Origin: Solenopsis invicta
Lineage: Eukaryota > Arthropoda > Insecta > Hymenoptera > Formicidae
Direction: 5' to 3'
Assembly (NCBI RefSeq): GCF_016802725.1
Contig: NC_052679.1
Span: forward strand, 4,836,001-4,900,000
DNA length: 64,000 bases
Shown here piece by piece: positions 36,620 to 52,300 of the stretch (position 1 is the first letter of the stretch; every line of letters starts with the position of its first letter). A program made the position numbers and the translations under genes. The notes beneath the pieces are model-generated. The model had not been told where the DNA came from, did not search any database, and saw nothing but the letters and a program-made list of their open reading frames with translations.

Positions 36620-39600
36620 CCAAGAATATCAAATCTTCTTGAAAGAATTTATAATTTTAAACAGACTTAATTTGCTAATATGAAGATTTGCTCAAGATTA
36701 TGAAATTCTTGCAAGATTTTATATTATTTTTGCTTATGTATGAAATAAATTGTTGACTCGATACTAATTCTTCTTCCGTAAAGGAAAGATCTTTAACAAG
36801 AGGAATTCATTGTCATGATCACAAGGACGCGATAATAATGTGTAAAAGTAAAGGGGAAGAAATTGCAATAATGTTCTTTGTTTAGAGCGTGATAAAATCT
36901 AACGTAATAAAACGGCGAGGAGGTAAACAAGCGACTCCACTCGTTCGCTCTGCGAGATCGAAATGCGTGCTTTGATCGCGGAGTATGCGATCGCAATTTG
37001 GCGATCAAGTGATAGAGATCGGCATGTGTTCGTCGATACTCTATCACAGAGATGCGAACGCGCGGACGATTTTGCTCTTTCACGTATGAACGAGAGAAGG
37101 GGAGCCCGCAGGGCCAGAGGCTATTGTTAATGAAAACCGTCGGGCGCACGTTGGAAATCGCGTTCGATTCGATTTCCGATCCGAGTGGTGTCCGGCATGG
37201 GCACAAGAAATTACGTTACAGCCGTTCTCGCGCGACGAGCCGGCTATTTTTATTTTATTCTCTCACGCACGTTCGGATTATCGACTCGCATATACACGCC
37301 GCCGCCATCGTCGCCCTTTTGCTACTTCGAGGCGAGATGCGCTTGCAATGATGAAATAAAATAAGAAGAGAACGAGATGGGGGAGAGAGGGACAGTGACG
37401 TAACTGATGTTTAGCCTGGCATCGCGTTGTAGGGAAAACACAACACTGAGAATAGCAAATTTTTTTAATTTATAAAATTTTCTTTGCTTAGACACTGTGA
37501 AAAATGATACTTCGTTTTGCCTCTAATAAAATAAGAATACTAAGTACACACAGGGAATTTTCTATTCTTTCTTTAGTTTTGCGAATATTTCAATGATCAT
37601 TTATGACCAGTTTTATCAAATATGAGATATTAAATTCAAGTTTCTTGTTTTTATTACATCTCTTTAAACAAGATAATTCTATCTATGAAAAGAATAGTTT
37701 TACATTTATGGCTGCATAATCGTAAGGTACATTCGAAAAAGAAGTGCTTCATTTTTTAAATATTAAAATAATTTATTTTTTAAGTACTTAAAAAATACTC
37801 CATTTTTCAAATACTTAAAAATATTTTAGTTTAAATAGCTATTAAAATTTTCAATTTTAAACGTTTTAGTATTTGAAATTTAAACATCGTTTAAGGATAC
37901 ATACAATTAGGTACATACAATTTTTGCAAAGTAAATAAAAATTGGAAATGTATTTAATATTAACACTTTAAATAAACTATGTAAATATGAAAGTTGTGTG
38001 AATAAGATTATATTTTTATTTAATAACATTTTTATAGTTATTATAGAGTTTTATATTTACTCTATTAAGAATTAAATTATTTTTCACAATCCCATTTTTT
38101 TCGTGTAAGTACTTTAAGTATTCGAGATGATTTATACAAAGTTTTATGATTGTCTATTTATTTTATAAATAAATAAATAAATAAATTTTGTTTATTTTAC
38201 AAAGAACTGAAACTTTACATAAATCATTTTAAATATTTAAATTAAAAAATTCAGATTTTTTTCAACATTTTTTATTTCATTGTTAATCATATTTTCATTA
38301 GAGCACATGTCTACTTCTTAAAATAATTTTTTATCTAGAAAATTTCGCCGCTAAATTTTTTTGCTACTTTCAAACGCAATATAAAACAATCTGTAATTTT
38401 TTCATATTTTTTTTTCAGTGTTTTGAGAAATGTCCTATATATCCTTAAAAGTAAAACATTTTCAAGTTTTAAAAAGAACAGACAAAAATAAAACATATTA
38501 ACGTCATAAAATTAAACACTTCTTTATGCGTTTATACATGTTAATTTTATGATCTTAAGATATCAAATTACGATCGCTTTTTTAAATTTATGTCAACCTC
38601 AAACTCGAGGAGAGTATATTAAGCGATGAATTTTGATCGATCATAATGCGCAGACCGTAGTCCTAATTCTAACTCATTGCCGCGCCGCTCTTTGTCGTCG
38701 TCGTCGTTGAAAAAAAAAATTTCCACTCTCTCTGCCTATAATCGCCCTGTCCACAAGGATAGATTAGACGCAACCCTCCTGGGAGCGAAGGGTGGATCAA
38801 ATCGAAATTCATCGCGATGGCCGTGTAAGCCGAGAACAACGGTCTTTGAACTACTTGTTTGACGAACGTCTCGGAAAAAATGGTCGCCATTGTCGCCGAT
38901 GTTAGATATACGTACGTATGTTTGTACTCACGTTTGTCCACGGCCTTTACGCATACCCAATCTCCGTGGCACACCCCCTTACAATTCCACAAGCTTGGAA
39001 ATTCTTCCTTTAGATCCAGGACTAGATTTGAGAAGAAGATTCCTCCATGTTTTTTCCTTTTATTATAATTTTCATAGAACACATCGTAAACTTGTTAACT
39101 CTTGCGAGACAAAGTTTTATCGCAACGAGTATTGTTCAAATTAATGACGAAAATTCAACGTTACGAATCATTTTACATGAATTATTTTACCTACTTTTGT
39201 GATGGTAAACAAGAGCAAAACGAATGCGAGTACAATACAGAGAATGAAAATGCGGAGTTCCGGAGGTTGAAATTTGCGGAATGAAAGGAACAATCTGGGG
39301 CACGAGAAAATTATGAAAGAGAAACATCGAGACGTTGTTGAATTAGACTTTTTTCGTAAGATTAAAATAATTTACGAAAAAAATTAAAAACTCTTTAAAT
39401 TCTTTAAAAATTTACCAAAGTAAAGTGAATATTCATAAAATGAATTTTACGTATCTAAGGATGAGTGAAATCGACCCAGAACCTAAAAAAGCAGAATCCT
39501 TGAGGATGACATCGTATGTCTCGTGTTGCGATAAAAATGTGAATTTTAAGTTGAACGCGGCGATTATTAAAATCAGCGTATTACGAACTCTTTCCGAGTG

Positions 39601-42600
39601 CACTTTCGTTAAGACTGTACCCCGAGTCTTACGGCAACTTTGCTGAAACCTCATCAGAGCAACGATGATAAGCAGGATGACCTCTGACCCGACCTGAGAT
39701 GCCGAGAGATGCCAAGACTCGTCTAGCTTAAAAAGTTTGTGGCACACTGGCAGAGTCGCGGATTATTCCGCTGTATACGAGCGCTTTATTGGCAAAGAGC
39801 AAGTTGCCGGAGAACTTTCTGTGACAGTTTGTGAGTTTACGAAGGTGCTATAGGATGAAAGCTCCGACGAAAGATCCTCGCTTGATGACTCTCCGGCGAA
39901 ACTTCTCGTTCGAAAGGGGGCGGGAAAGATTGACGAGCGGAACGTCAACTTCGAGCTTCGGCTGGACACTTAATTGCAATTGCTGTGCAATTTGCAACCA
40001 CGCTAATAATTATCCCAGATCGTAAAGTGATTTTACCACCAGCACACAGCTTAATGCAATATCGCTCGTTGCCGCGAGCCATGAAATTGAAATGAAAGCA
40101 AGGACTGGTGCTTTTAAATTGATGAGTTTCCTTAATGATCGAGAGATACGCGATCGAATGGAAGAAAAGTTGTAAGGGATCCTCGTGACAGCAGAGATTT
40201 ATGACACAAGTTCTATCGTTTCTCCAGTCTGCTGGAGAATCCAACAATTTGTGTCAAATCGCAGATCAAACACCTCTAGAAAGATTATATAGACTATAAT
40301 TCATAATCACTTCTAGTGTAAATAACATTTTTGTAGTTATTTCGTGTAAATTACAGCTATTATAATAATTATTACTTTACGAGTAGTAAACAAATGTTGA
40401 AAAAAAATAGTTATGTTATAATTGTGATTACACTGCTTACATTTACTACATAAAAATATTTATTTCTACCATCTATATCTTTCTATTTTATTGTATCAAT
40501 ATTTAAAAATTGTCATAACTTATAATGAAATTTGTTCATAATTGGTAGGACTATACATAATTATTATTGTCAACATTATAGCAATTAATAATTATTAATA
40601 ATTAATAAATAAAAATGGAACTCCTATAACTATTTTACAATGTAATTGTAGTCACAGATACCAAACACTTTTCTGTCAGTGAAGAAATAAACTGGCATAT
40701 GGAGCGATCCATTTTCAAATCGCGAATTCTTAAGCAGTGGATAAAAGCTAAGGACAAGTGTAACGATAGGAGATATTTTCTCAGTTGAAGCGAAACAATC
40801 GCGAGTCCTAAGAGTGATAGCGGCACCTTATAGCCACTCGGAACTTCGAGTAGCCTCTCGAAGCATGTTCAGCGAGTACTCGGCCACTCGAGGGCTTCCC
40901 CATTCTGTCTTACAATTAGTCCTATCTTCGCGGAACGGAGGTTCCGCAAGAGGACACCGCATTATCTCAACGAAAGCGACTAGAGATTCTTTTTTCACAG
41001 AAAATATCCGATATATCGGATCAGTCGGAGAGAGGAAGAATCATTTTAAATTAATGTTCTTATTTAGATTTATAAAAAATTTTCCTAAGAAAATAATCAT
41101 GAATATTTTGTGTATAATAATAATAACAACAATATTTAAAAACTGCACATTTTATTTTTAATAAATTATATTTTGCTTATACTTTCTTTATGAAAAAAAT
41201 TGTAATTTACACAAAACTTAATATTTTTCCAATACAAAATCAGAAACGAGGAGACATTCTGAACTCTAAAATATCTAAAAAAGCAATTCATTAACGTAAA
41301 AAAATTGCTGTTAATGTGATAACAAAATTGATAAAACCTTCCTCCCTCCATATGAAAAAAAATCCTAGGTACTATTTTCAAAATATTTTTTCAAACTAAG
41401 AAATTAAAATGACAGGCGCGCTTTTGCGGTCACGTTGTATGTTCGATGACAATTGCAGGTGACGATAGCGACGGATTTGGGCAAAATGGTCACCAGCATG
41501 CAGCTGGAGAGATCCGAAGTGGCTTTTTTCATTTACACAAACGGCAACACGTTAAGGTACGTACTACCAACTATTTTCCCAGCTTTTCTCAATAGACAAC
41601 TTGTATTTTGATTGGAAACAGGATACAACAATCCTGTATTTATGCTTTCTGCGAATTTGTCGTTTGTCAACATCGCGGTTAGACAATAAAACATTTTAAT
41701 TCCCTGCTCAGGTCGCTTTTTTTGCATTTCTACGTCGCTTCGTGCAATTATTGTTCGAGCAGAATGTTCGAAAGTCCCGTTGATCCAGCCACGTGATTGC
41801 GCCATAGCGACCAAGTGCGAATCTCCTCCTCGATCGAGCCCGAGGAGATGCTTTCCACTGCATTTCGCGTGATGAGAACGAATGGCTTTCTGAAGTCCCG
41901 CAATCGGGACGAAACGCGCGAACGCAACACATTCCTGGAAAACAAACGCCCCGCGGAATACTGAAGTAATCGTTCGGAAAGTTCTGCGAATCGATTAAAA
42001 AACAAGACTGCTCCTGTGCTCTTTGTTTATGTCGCTTTGATTTTAAATATTTTTTTAACATATTATTCGATCTCTGTCGGAGTTTCTCTTGCCGGAACCT
42101 CGAGCTATTGGCGCTTTCCAAGCTCGTTTAAAAGAGACAAGGTTGAAGTTTGCAGAAACATACGCTTTTAAACGCGACCAAAAAGTGTTCAATTAACAGT
42201 TTCACTCAGTTTTTAGTGTTACAAAGAACGTAGACGACTCCCCTTCATAAAATATAATTAATAGTTTTAAAGTTATTATTTTATCTTATTTTTCTTATAT
42301 GTGACTAGCTGTATAACGATATTATACGTATACGTTTCTCTGTTATTTTTATGTGACCACAATGTACGGTCGCTTTGCCTGATACGCTTAGGGGACTTCG
42401 TCCCAATAAACTACATCTTCCTCCCTAATTCACTTTACCCTCTGCCCGGTAACTAGGTCGAATCTGACGCAGAGATTCGCCATAACCGATCAGGATCTCC
42501 TCAACATGAGCACGTGGCCGCTGGTGTCTGTGCCTACGGACGAGAGCAAGACGCAAACGTACGACGTAGTAAGCAAGGAGGCCTTCCAGGCGCGCCTAGA

Positions 42601-43283
42601 GGACTTCAGGTAAATCGAATCGATCTGTACGACCGAAGGTCGTCGTCTCCGAGCATCGTCCGCCATAAAGGGCGGGCCAACAACCGTGAAATCGCGCCAG
42701 CAAAATTCTGACCTTAGCGACTCACAAGTTAGGTCAGCGAGCCGACTCGGCTCGCTCGGCTGAGATACGGGCAGTTAGACGCGCGCGGAGGGGACGAGTG
42801 AGAATTCGCGCTGAAAGTTTAATGAACGAAGAAACCGGTGGAAATTGAAAACTTCTCGCGAACTTCATTAAAATATTTCGAACGTTCGATCTTCCTCTTC
42901 TACTTTTGCTTTCAAATCGCCTGTTCCTCAGTTTCTTCTTTCTTGTAACATTCTCAGCTGACGTTTACTGATTCACTTAATTCTTTTCATTTTTAGTTCC
43001 ATCTCTTTTAAATATTTTCTAATATTATTGCAATTATCTTTCAAGTGATTTTTACAATTTCTACACGTTCGTTGAATGTTGATTGTACAATAGCATTTGC
43101 TTAACGTGTTTTTGTTCTCTCTTAGCTGCTCTATTTTCTTGGGATCTCTTTCTTTATCATTAATATAATTTATCAGTTTTGTATTATCTCCATTTTTGTT
43201 ATATATTTTATTTTTAATCATATTGTTTCTTCTGTATATGTATGCTATTATTTAACTGTATATTATTATCGCAAACTTTATAT

Positions 43284-43364
<81 letters not shown>

Positions 43365-46300
43365 AATACTTTAATTTGTCTACTCTCTGATCTTTAATTC
43401 CATCATCTTACGCATATAGAATAATTATTTATGTACTGTAAGTTTCAAAGCAGCATCATGCTGATGCCTCACCTTTCAAGGTGCACCATACTCGTTGAGT
43501 GCACCCCTCTATTTTCTTTCTGCATATCAACTCATGTCTCTTTCGTTATTGCACTTCAATAACGATATATTGTTGTTATTAAAACAATTTCTAGCGTTTC
43601 CCCATCGGCACGATTTAATCGAACGTCGGGAATCGAAAAATTTATCTAACGTCGGAAACACTTGCCGCGGACATCGCAGCGCTAAAGAAACAAGGAAAAG
43701 AAAATGCAAGAGGTCACGGGGTAAAATTCCGCGTTACAGCGTCGTCGCGTACGTACACCCGTGCGCGGGAATTGTATTCCTCGTGCGCGGGCAATCTTTA
43801 CTTAATTAACTTAAGAGGCAACCCTTCGCACGCGCGCGCGCGCCTCGAGTACACCTCGCAATAATTATATCGCCGCGGCGTGGGAGGCGGCGACGCGACG
43901 TTCTTCGCAGGCGTAATTATTAAGACAAATTGCGGCTCTGCCCGGCCGGCCCAAGCGGGTGGTATCGCTTTGTAGCGCCGGTAACCCGGCGGTTAATTCT
44001 CGCGCTGGCTCTCTTCTTACCCCTTTTCCACGCGCGGGCACGGCCGCCGCCGCAGCCGCCGCCGCCACCCGCTGGTATGGAAAGTTACGGCGGAAGCCCC
44101 GAGCAGAGCCGCTTCACCCTCGAGCCCTCGCTCGTCTCCGACACTTGTTGAATTTCCATTCAGAGAGTACGAGTGGGGAATTCTCCTCTATTTCGCTCCC
44201 TCTCACCCACCGCGGGCCCGTGTTCCACCCGGCAGATACTCCCGCGCTCAGACATCGACTCGCACCCTCCGGCCGCGAGCGGGTGTTCCGGATCGCGAGC
44301 CTCGGAGAAACGCCATTGACGAGAGCGCAGATTCTCCTTTAATATTAATTATCCGCCACGTCAATCGATTGTGCAACGTGCGCGTTTTGAGGGGGAAGAG
44401 ATCATTTATTCCGACGGAGAACGTCTTTAACATGCTAATGAATTAATGAGGCGTGAAGAAAATTGATTTTGCGAGAAACCTTGCGAGAAATTACTGAAGC
44501 AAACGAGCCAAATTATGCAAATGAATTGATGATACTAAAGCAGCGAGTTCGGCAAGACTTCTAATAACTTGAAGCTCGAAAAGGCCCGCCGCGAAGCAAT
44601 CCGAGTGCACTCGGCTCTCGAAAAGTCTTCCTCCGCTAAAATGTTTTTGTCTCTTTTTTTTTTAGTCTTTTTATTCCCCTTGCTTTCTGTATAACGTACA
44701 AACGTATACGCAGGTATTGGAATTTCTCGGGAGCGTAGATAGCGATAATGGAAAGCGGCGCGGCGCATCTCGGCGAGCGATATTTTATCATTAACGCTGG
44801 ACGCGCGTGGCACGGGGAGACAGCACCCCGCGGCGCGACAAGAGGGTTGGTATATCAAGTGGTACATCTTGAACGTAAGATAACGGCGCGATACCATTCG
44901 CGGTCGTCGTATTTTCTTACGGTGCGGAAATAAGACGAGGGGAAAAGGCGACAAGGAGGAATTGGCCGTCGCATGTAGAGGGAAAGAGATAAACGAGAGC
45001 GAGATATATAAATTTCCTATTGACCCCATAAAAGAAAACGGCGACGAGTTGTGGAAATACGGAATTTTTTTTTTCTACGCGAGCCGCGCGTGGGACACGT
45101 CAATTTTTAACTTCACTTTCGAGCGACAGCGGCGAGGCCGCCTCGATATTTCACGCAAAAACGTACAATCCTTTTTTTCCTCTTTATTTCCCGTTGATAG
45201 GAGAGAGAGAGAGGGGAGGGGAGAAGAAGTTGCGTTGACGAAACAGGATGAAAAAGAGGAAACGCGCTTTTAACGAGGCGAGCTTGCCGAAGCGGCAGAT
45301 TGTGTGGCGGGAAAAAAATTCATTATTTTTAATTAGGGTCTTAAGGGCTTTAATTAGAATGAAGCAACACCGCGTATTTAGCTGATAGCGATCTCTTTCC
45401 AACGGTACATTGTGCGATTGCCTCGACGAGTGAAACGATCAAGAGCTTTCGGGGCTGCGTACGCGTTTCGCGAAGTTTTTCGCTTTGACATTTTGAAGAG
45501 TGAGATTTTTTCGAGAATAAAAAATTCACGGAAAATTTCTTGGCGGTCTGCGCTTAATATTTTAATGGCATTTAAACGACAATGACACATGGGACAAAAA
45601 CGCCGACGAATCTTTAGAGCCACCATCATCTCGGGGTCGACTCAAACATCCTAAATCAACGCAATTTAAATATATCTCGCTGTTAAAAAGACAAACAGAC
45701 GTAAAATCTTTTTAATTAAAGATTGTTTAATTCGTAATTTTCATCCTCGTTGGAATTTCAAAGCAGCGTCGCAGAAATCATAGACAAAAAGCATAAAGGC
45801 TTTTGTGTTTCAGAAGTCTCATCGCTCTTTTGCTTTTTGCGTGGAAGAATCGACGAACAAAGTTTCTCAATTAAAGAATTTGTTGGTCCGTTAGCTTTTC
45901 AGTGTAAAATATAAAAAAAACCGTCGCACGTGGCTGGGGCACACTTTTACGGTCGCTTTGGCCGGCCGATAGCTCCTGAGCAATTTAATTAACGCAATTT
46001 CGGTGCCGGTTGACGTTGAGCGACTACAGGCAATTTAATCGAAAACGCCCTCGTACACATTTCTCGATTAATCCTTTTCTCCTGTCGTCTAATTATATGT
46101 ATAGCGGAGGGTCAAAAGGCGTGGCGGAGACGGAGCGAGCGACGGCATACGCTTTTATAACGGTGTCCCCCGGCGTGTCGCATTCAACTTGTCGCGCATC
46201 GATTGACGATAAAAATATTTAATCCCCCGTACCGTCCCGCGACCTCGCAAAATCGAATGTAAATGCATCTGACGATCTTTTCGACGTTGGCAACGCTAAC

Positions 46301-49300
46301 GTGAAGAGGAATGCTCTTTAGGAGAGTACTTAACAATAATAATAATTGCAGCAATAATAATAATAATAATAACAATAATAATAGCTTTATTGAAGTGCAA
46401 AACAAAAGCGATGTGACATGAGAATAATTGGAAATAAGTGGCCCTTCAAATGGTGATGCATCGAAGCAGCAATACTGCTGCTTACAAGCCTACAGTACTC
46501 TCCATCAATTTGGAAACACCTGCGATTTTCTCGCGTCTCACGAAAAAAAGTTAAATATCTTGATGAAAAAAAATCGAAGAGAAATTTTCAACTACGCACT
46601 TTGAAGAGCAAACATGGGACTTAAAATCTGTTTGAATTTTGTTTTTACATTTTTATTATATAAAACTGAACATTGATATTTTTTGCAATATTTTTTTGTT
46701 TTACTTTGAACCGCTGCAATTTGAAACCTTATCGGACGAAATTTAATATAAAAATATTTTAAAGTTGACTTTCTAAGCTCAAATATGCTTTTTGGAAAAA
46801 AATGATGTGACAACAGTAATATCGAATTTTTTGTGTAAAAACTCATTTTTTTTATAAAATACTTTTTTAACTTCAAAAGAGTTTACGGAAAAAAGAGAAA
46901 AGAGGAAAAAATGTTCGTTACAAAAGCTCCGAATTTGTACAAATTTTTTCAAAATTTTAAAAATATATATATCGCTGTCATGTTTGCCTGTAAAACGTAA
47001 GATGTTTCCAAACTTATGCAGGCCACTGTATATTTTAATACAGCAATACAAATGTAGAAAAACATACAGAGATAAGTATAGAATTAAACGATAGATAAAT
47101 GATATGAATCACAGTGAACAGTTAATCATTATAAAAATATCAAAGTTCCTTACACGTGTAGTGAAAACATTCAAAAATATTGCGTTGCAAAATGGCAATT
47201 TGTAATACTGCTATTTCCTCGTAAGGAGAAAGAAAAAAAAAATACAAGCTCGAAGGAAGAAAAGTGCATTACTCTCTCGTCGAGCAAAATTCCTCGAACT
47301 ATTAAATACGCAATAATCGTGTCGCGACCCGCGGGTTTTCTCGGTTACGAAACGCGTTACGCAAACGAGAAAAATAATGATCTCTTTTTGCTCTCCACTC
47401 TTTTTATTTTTTTCGGGAATGTATCGTTTTCCTTCACTTCGCTCCACTGAGTGAGTGCCCACTTTACGTATGTACGCGGGCACGCTGAAATCGGGCCGAT
47501 TTCAATGTGTCTCGCTCGTGGCAATATTTATAAAAGGCACGTTTTTCATTCCGACGGAGCGAAAACGGCGAGCGCGAGCCCCGGGTGCCTGGCAGGCACG
47601 TACGTCCGATAAATCGATAGGGCGATAAAGTGTCGATATGGAAAGGCTGACTGGTTGCGCGCACCCGGTCGTCGACGGGCACGAAGACACAGAATATTTT
47701 GTACGAGGCCGCCCGCGCTATTCCACCTTCATTCACTCTTTGTCCCTTCGGTTTCTATCGACGCGACAATGCGCACGCCGATCTCATAACTCGTGTCTCG
47801 ACATTGCGCGGCGGAAACTCTAATTTCGGACTTTACTAACGGTTTTATTCGCGTGGTGTAATTGCAAAGTATCTCAACTGCGCTTTCATATCTTCCTCTC
47901 GCGACGATTGAAAATATGAAATGCGCCGTTATCGAGCGTCGCAGTCCACCGTCGAAAATGCGAAAGGTCAGGGAGATGCGAAGATGAAAACGCTTCTCGA
48001 AATAATTAGAGCATCCTCTATCGCTGACCAGTCTGGCTAAGCGGCGCTGATGCTCGCAGTCCCTCTCGAGAGGTTCATTTTGGGAAGACAATGAAACGAT
48101 CGAATAGACTGCCATTCGCAGATAAAATCGCGGGAAAATTGCGAGAAAAACGAAGAGATCAGCCTGTTTAAAAATTGACGAGACATTCGCTAGTAAAAAG
48201 GCCAAATTTCTTCGAGTCCTTGAGTAAAACATGCATAGAGAAAAATCTCCGCGCCAGCGTTCGAGGGAAAACATACAATCGACTATGTGAGAGAAGTGGA
48301 AATAAGGTGGAAGAACCCGCGGCGGTTATCGTACGCCCACGCACACGCGGAAGACAATTCCGGTACACTTGTGTTATTCCCCCATACAACCGATAGATAA
48401 CAAGATACTAACAATCCCCCGGTTTCCTCGGTGAAGCCCGCGGGTAAAAGGTGGAAGTTCTGCGAGCCCTCTTCCTCCCCCCGATCGATCGATGCGGAAA
48501 GTCGTAACGGATTCCTTCGGACTTTCCTCTTATTTTCATGCTTCTTATTGAATTTTATCTTATGGCAGTTAAGAGAGACCTTCGTCTAAAAACCCATGAT
48601 ACAATATATGCTGCTACGTTTGCTCATCCATCCATTCGTTCAATGATGAAGGTGTTCGATTTCTCTTGAATCTTTTATTCCGATATAAAGATACACGTAT
48701 CGATTTTCTTATCTGATATAATTATATGCGCGAGCTTCCGTCGTTATTAACTCTTTCAGTCACAGCGTAACATATACGTGACACCTTCTTTATCTTCTCT
48801 TTATGATTACGTCTTGTTAATACTATTGGACTTTTTGTTATTTTCAGCTACCTAAAAATTCTTGATTCTCCAATGGTTATTTGTTTAATATGATTCACGC
48901 TTTTGTTGTTATAGATAAGTTAATACCCAAAAAATGTTACTTTTTTTATATTAAATTCATTTGTAACTATTCTAGATTTGGAACTATACTAGATAAATAC
49001 ATTTTTTTTTTTTAATGAAGTAAATACCCTACAGAACAAAATACAATTTTTTGCAGATTTATTTTTCAACTTTTTATAACACAAAGTTAAAAGAAGTATA
49101 AGTTTCTACGAATAAATGCAATGTTGTAGTAACTTGAAGATTTGTGCGTTGTGTACTAATATACAAAAGTTTTTGGGACTGCTAATTTCAAATTTTCTAT
49201 TAAAATTTAGTAACCAAAATGGCGGGTCTAATATGACAGATCGAATACGACAAATTCAACGGTGTAGTACATCGTAAAATTATTTTTGAATTTTAATAAT

Positions 49301-52300
49301 TGAACTGAGTTTGAATAATTGAAATGAATTTTTTATTAATATCTTTTGTAATCAGTGCACTTAAAAACTTATATTCCAAATTTGAATGTATTCATGCAAG
49401 TAGACTTATTTTTCAAATCTGCCATTTTAAATTTTGAACAATCTGATAGCGGATTTAAATGATAGCGATCTCAAAAATCTAAAATAGCATGCATGATGTG
49501 ATGATCCTCCCACTCTCCAAATTGCGTAACTGAAAGGGTTAATAACGACGAGTTAAATTAAACTGTGTTACTTTACTGTTCGTAAGAAACTCAATCACGG
49601 AATAAAGTGTTGTATCTCCCCTCGTATACTCCATATTTCTTTGCTCCATTCGCTATCCAAGTGTCAGTTATATCGTTTACATTTTCCTTTATTACTATCA
49701 TTCGCAATTTACGTTTTTCTCTTTTCTCTTTTCTCAAGGTTTTAGAAGATATTTTGGCGTAAGGGATGAGACTTGTTTTTATTTCGCCGTCTCTTCCTTC
49801 CATCCCTCGCGAAATATCCGCTTAATTCTTCGATCTCCTCCATCCTCCTTTCCACAATTCATTCACAATTAAATATACCAACGATTGAATTTATTTAATG
49901 TCTATAACGCCGTTATTACTCGCGTTCGTTTCCGCCGTGTCATACGCTCGCACTGCGATTATTCTTGTGTATCTTCCCTTCTTCGCACATAGAAGTGTCA
50001 GTCTCAGAAGTACGCAATAAAGCTGTCTGTCCTTACAATAAAGTTGTCTATCTTCCTCTCCGTATCATTGCTTCTCTTACTTTCGTTCTCCTCGTTCATT
50101 CTGTGTGCTTCTCTCCCTTTGTCTCCTCTCTATCGCTCTCTCTTTCTCTTCTTCCCTCTCGCGTTCTCTTTATGAGCAATGGAAGAGGTCGTCACACATG
50201 AGCGCGCGAGCGCCCATTTGGAGCAATAGACAGTATTTTTAGATCTCCTGTCTTTCTCTCTCTCCCCCTCTGATTCTGACTTTCTCTCTTTTCATATATC
50301 TTCTTTGCCTCTCTCTCTCCATTTCTCTCTCACCCACCCCCCCCTATCTCTTTTTCTCTATCTTTCTCACTCTCACTTTGTCTGTCTCCCCCTTTTCCTT
50401 CCCTTCATCAGTCTATCCATGGGTAAACTTTGTCTCGTCGACGTTGCGCGCCGATCAAACCCCTAGTAACAAATGCGAAGGTCTACGTCGCCGATGTCAT
50501 TATCGACCGACATCCCGCCACGTGCAAATCGTCCAAGGCGGCTCACACCTGTCTGAAGGATCGCGCGCGATCTTTTTTTAGATCGTCGCCTCTCAAACGA
50601 GGGCGAGATCATCTCCAGACGAAGAAGTCGTCGGAATTAATATTGAAATCGAGACATAAGTAAAGGTTGCCCGGCGTCATTCGTTAAAAACATATGATTC
50701 TGTACGTACGGAGTACCGGCGTCTTCCTTTCACTCCTTAATGTAATTCGGAATAATGTAAGAACCCTCACTGATTGTGAGAGGAAAGTTTCACGAGGGAA
50801 GGATAAATGTCGAGAGCTGCAGATAATTTCGAGAACGCTATGGACCACGTCGCTCGATCAGATAATTCCGCGCGAGATGATTCTCATGCAATTGTATTCG
50901 CGCATTACTTGCCTCCACGACGAAATTGCGATTCAGAGATTATCTTCTCGATGTGTATATCCATCGCGTTTCATGTACTCTTAATAAGGTTACCGCTGAT
51001 GCATGCCGATGACAATCGGACTGACGCAATCGGATAAGCGCAAAATTCAGTTGTTCGTGTCCCTCACAGGCAGAAGATCAGCTCGGAGGAGAGCAGCATC
51101 TCGGAAGTGATGTCGTGGTACACGAGCGTGAACGCAGCTATGCTGGACCACCTGACTAAGCAGATCAAGGAGACGGACAACAGCGGAGTGTGGAGGTAAC
51201 GCGTATTTTTAAGATGACCCCGAAAATATCGGGGGAACAATAATCCGACTGGATTAGTCTCTCGTGGAGAGAAAAGCGCGACCTACGGGAGGTACACGGG
51301 ACTTCCGTTTCAGGTATTTGATAGCCTTCAAGAATCTCCTGCGGAGCATCGAGAGCCTCGGCATTGCTTCCGTGGAAGGGATTAATTATTTCGGTCGAGG
51401 TATCCTCCAAGGCGAAAATTACATCAGTTATGTTCGCCACGAGGCGCTGGGCCGTGACCTTCTGACCGCCGCCTTGACGTACGTGCCCTCCCTGAAGAAG
51501 TTTTACCACGATCTCACGCGCACCATGCCCGAGTACGACAAGATCAAGGCAAGGTAAAACGTTTCTCGCGCTCCCCCTTCGCGTCTCGTGATCGGTAATG
51601 TCTCGTCGAAAGAAAGTTCTCGGCTTCGCATTTATATTTTTTGAAATATATCTATGACGAGAGGAAGGAAAATTGCCTGAATATCTCGCGAATATAACAA
51701 AGAAACAAATTTTGTTAATTCTTGATGACACTTCAGGATATTCAATGTATGATAATCAAAACAGTGTTGGGCATTAATCAATTAATTTATTTGTTGACTA
51801 AAATAATCAACTAAAAAGTTATAATTATGATTAATGTAATCAATTAATGTTGTCAAATTATTTTGTATAATTAATCAATTTTTTCTTAACTAAAATAATC
51901 GAGTAAAAAGTAATGACATAGCATAATCAATTATTAAAGTAAATTAAACACTGCTGATTTAAAAAAAAATAGTAATCGTAAATCATTAATTTTTAATTAT
52001 ATTTCAAAAATTTATTTTTTTTCCTATTTTTTACAAATAATTACAAATTTAAAAAATATACTTGTCACATGTGCTTTTATTTTTATCTCTATTGTAAGTT
52101 TGGATTTAAGATAACATTATACTGATGCCTCATCTTTTGAGGTGCATTTTCTTCTATTCTCTATTGTATAATATATTGTATAATATAACTTTATTGACGT
52201 GTAAGTAACAGAGAAGTTTATAAACATAAACTCAATAAAGTTATTATTATTATTATATCGAAAATTATTAATCGATAAATTATTTTATTTATTACATTAA

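Larger units (their letters stand above)
42610..51069. other. Large 8.5-kb intron of the cyclase gene
   Basis: Between coding exons 42457-42609 and 51070-51195. It holds a CA microsatellite (43283-43363), a GC island (43820-44340), an AAT-repeat block (46333-46384) and a Tc1-like relic (46493-47028). The rest is mixed sequence. Many ORFs of 60-180 codons occur in both orientations without family features. I see no nested gene. Confidence 0.55.

Noticed and set aside
42973..43221. Lys-rich 82-codon minus-strand ORF with a CxxC pair beside the CA repeat
   Set aside because: AT-rich codon composition and no recognised retroelement domain. It may be a degraded ORF1, but I cannot support it.
47729..48274. 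181-codon minus-strand ORF in the large cyclase intron
   Set aside because: No motif or splice context. An ORF of this length is expected by chance in this longer GC-richer intron segment.
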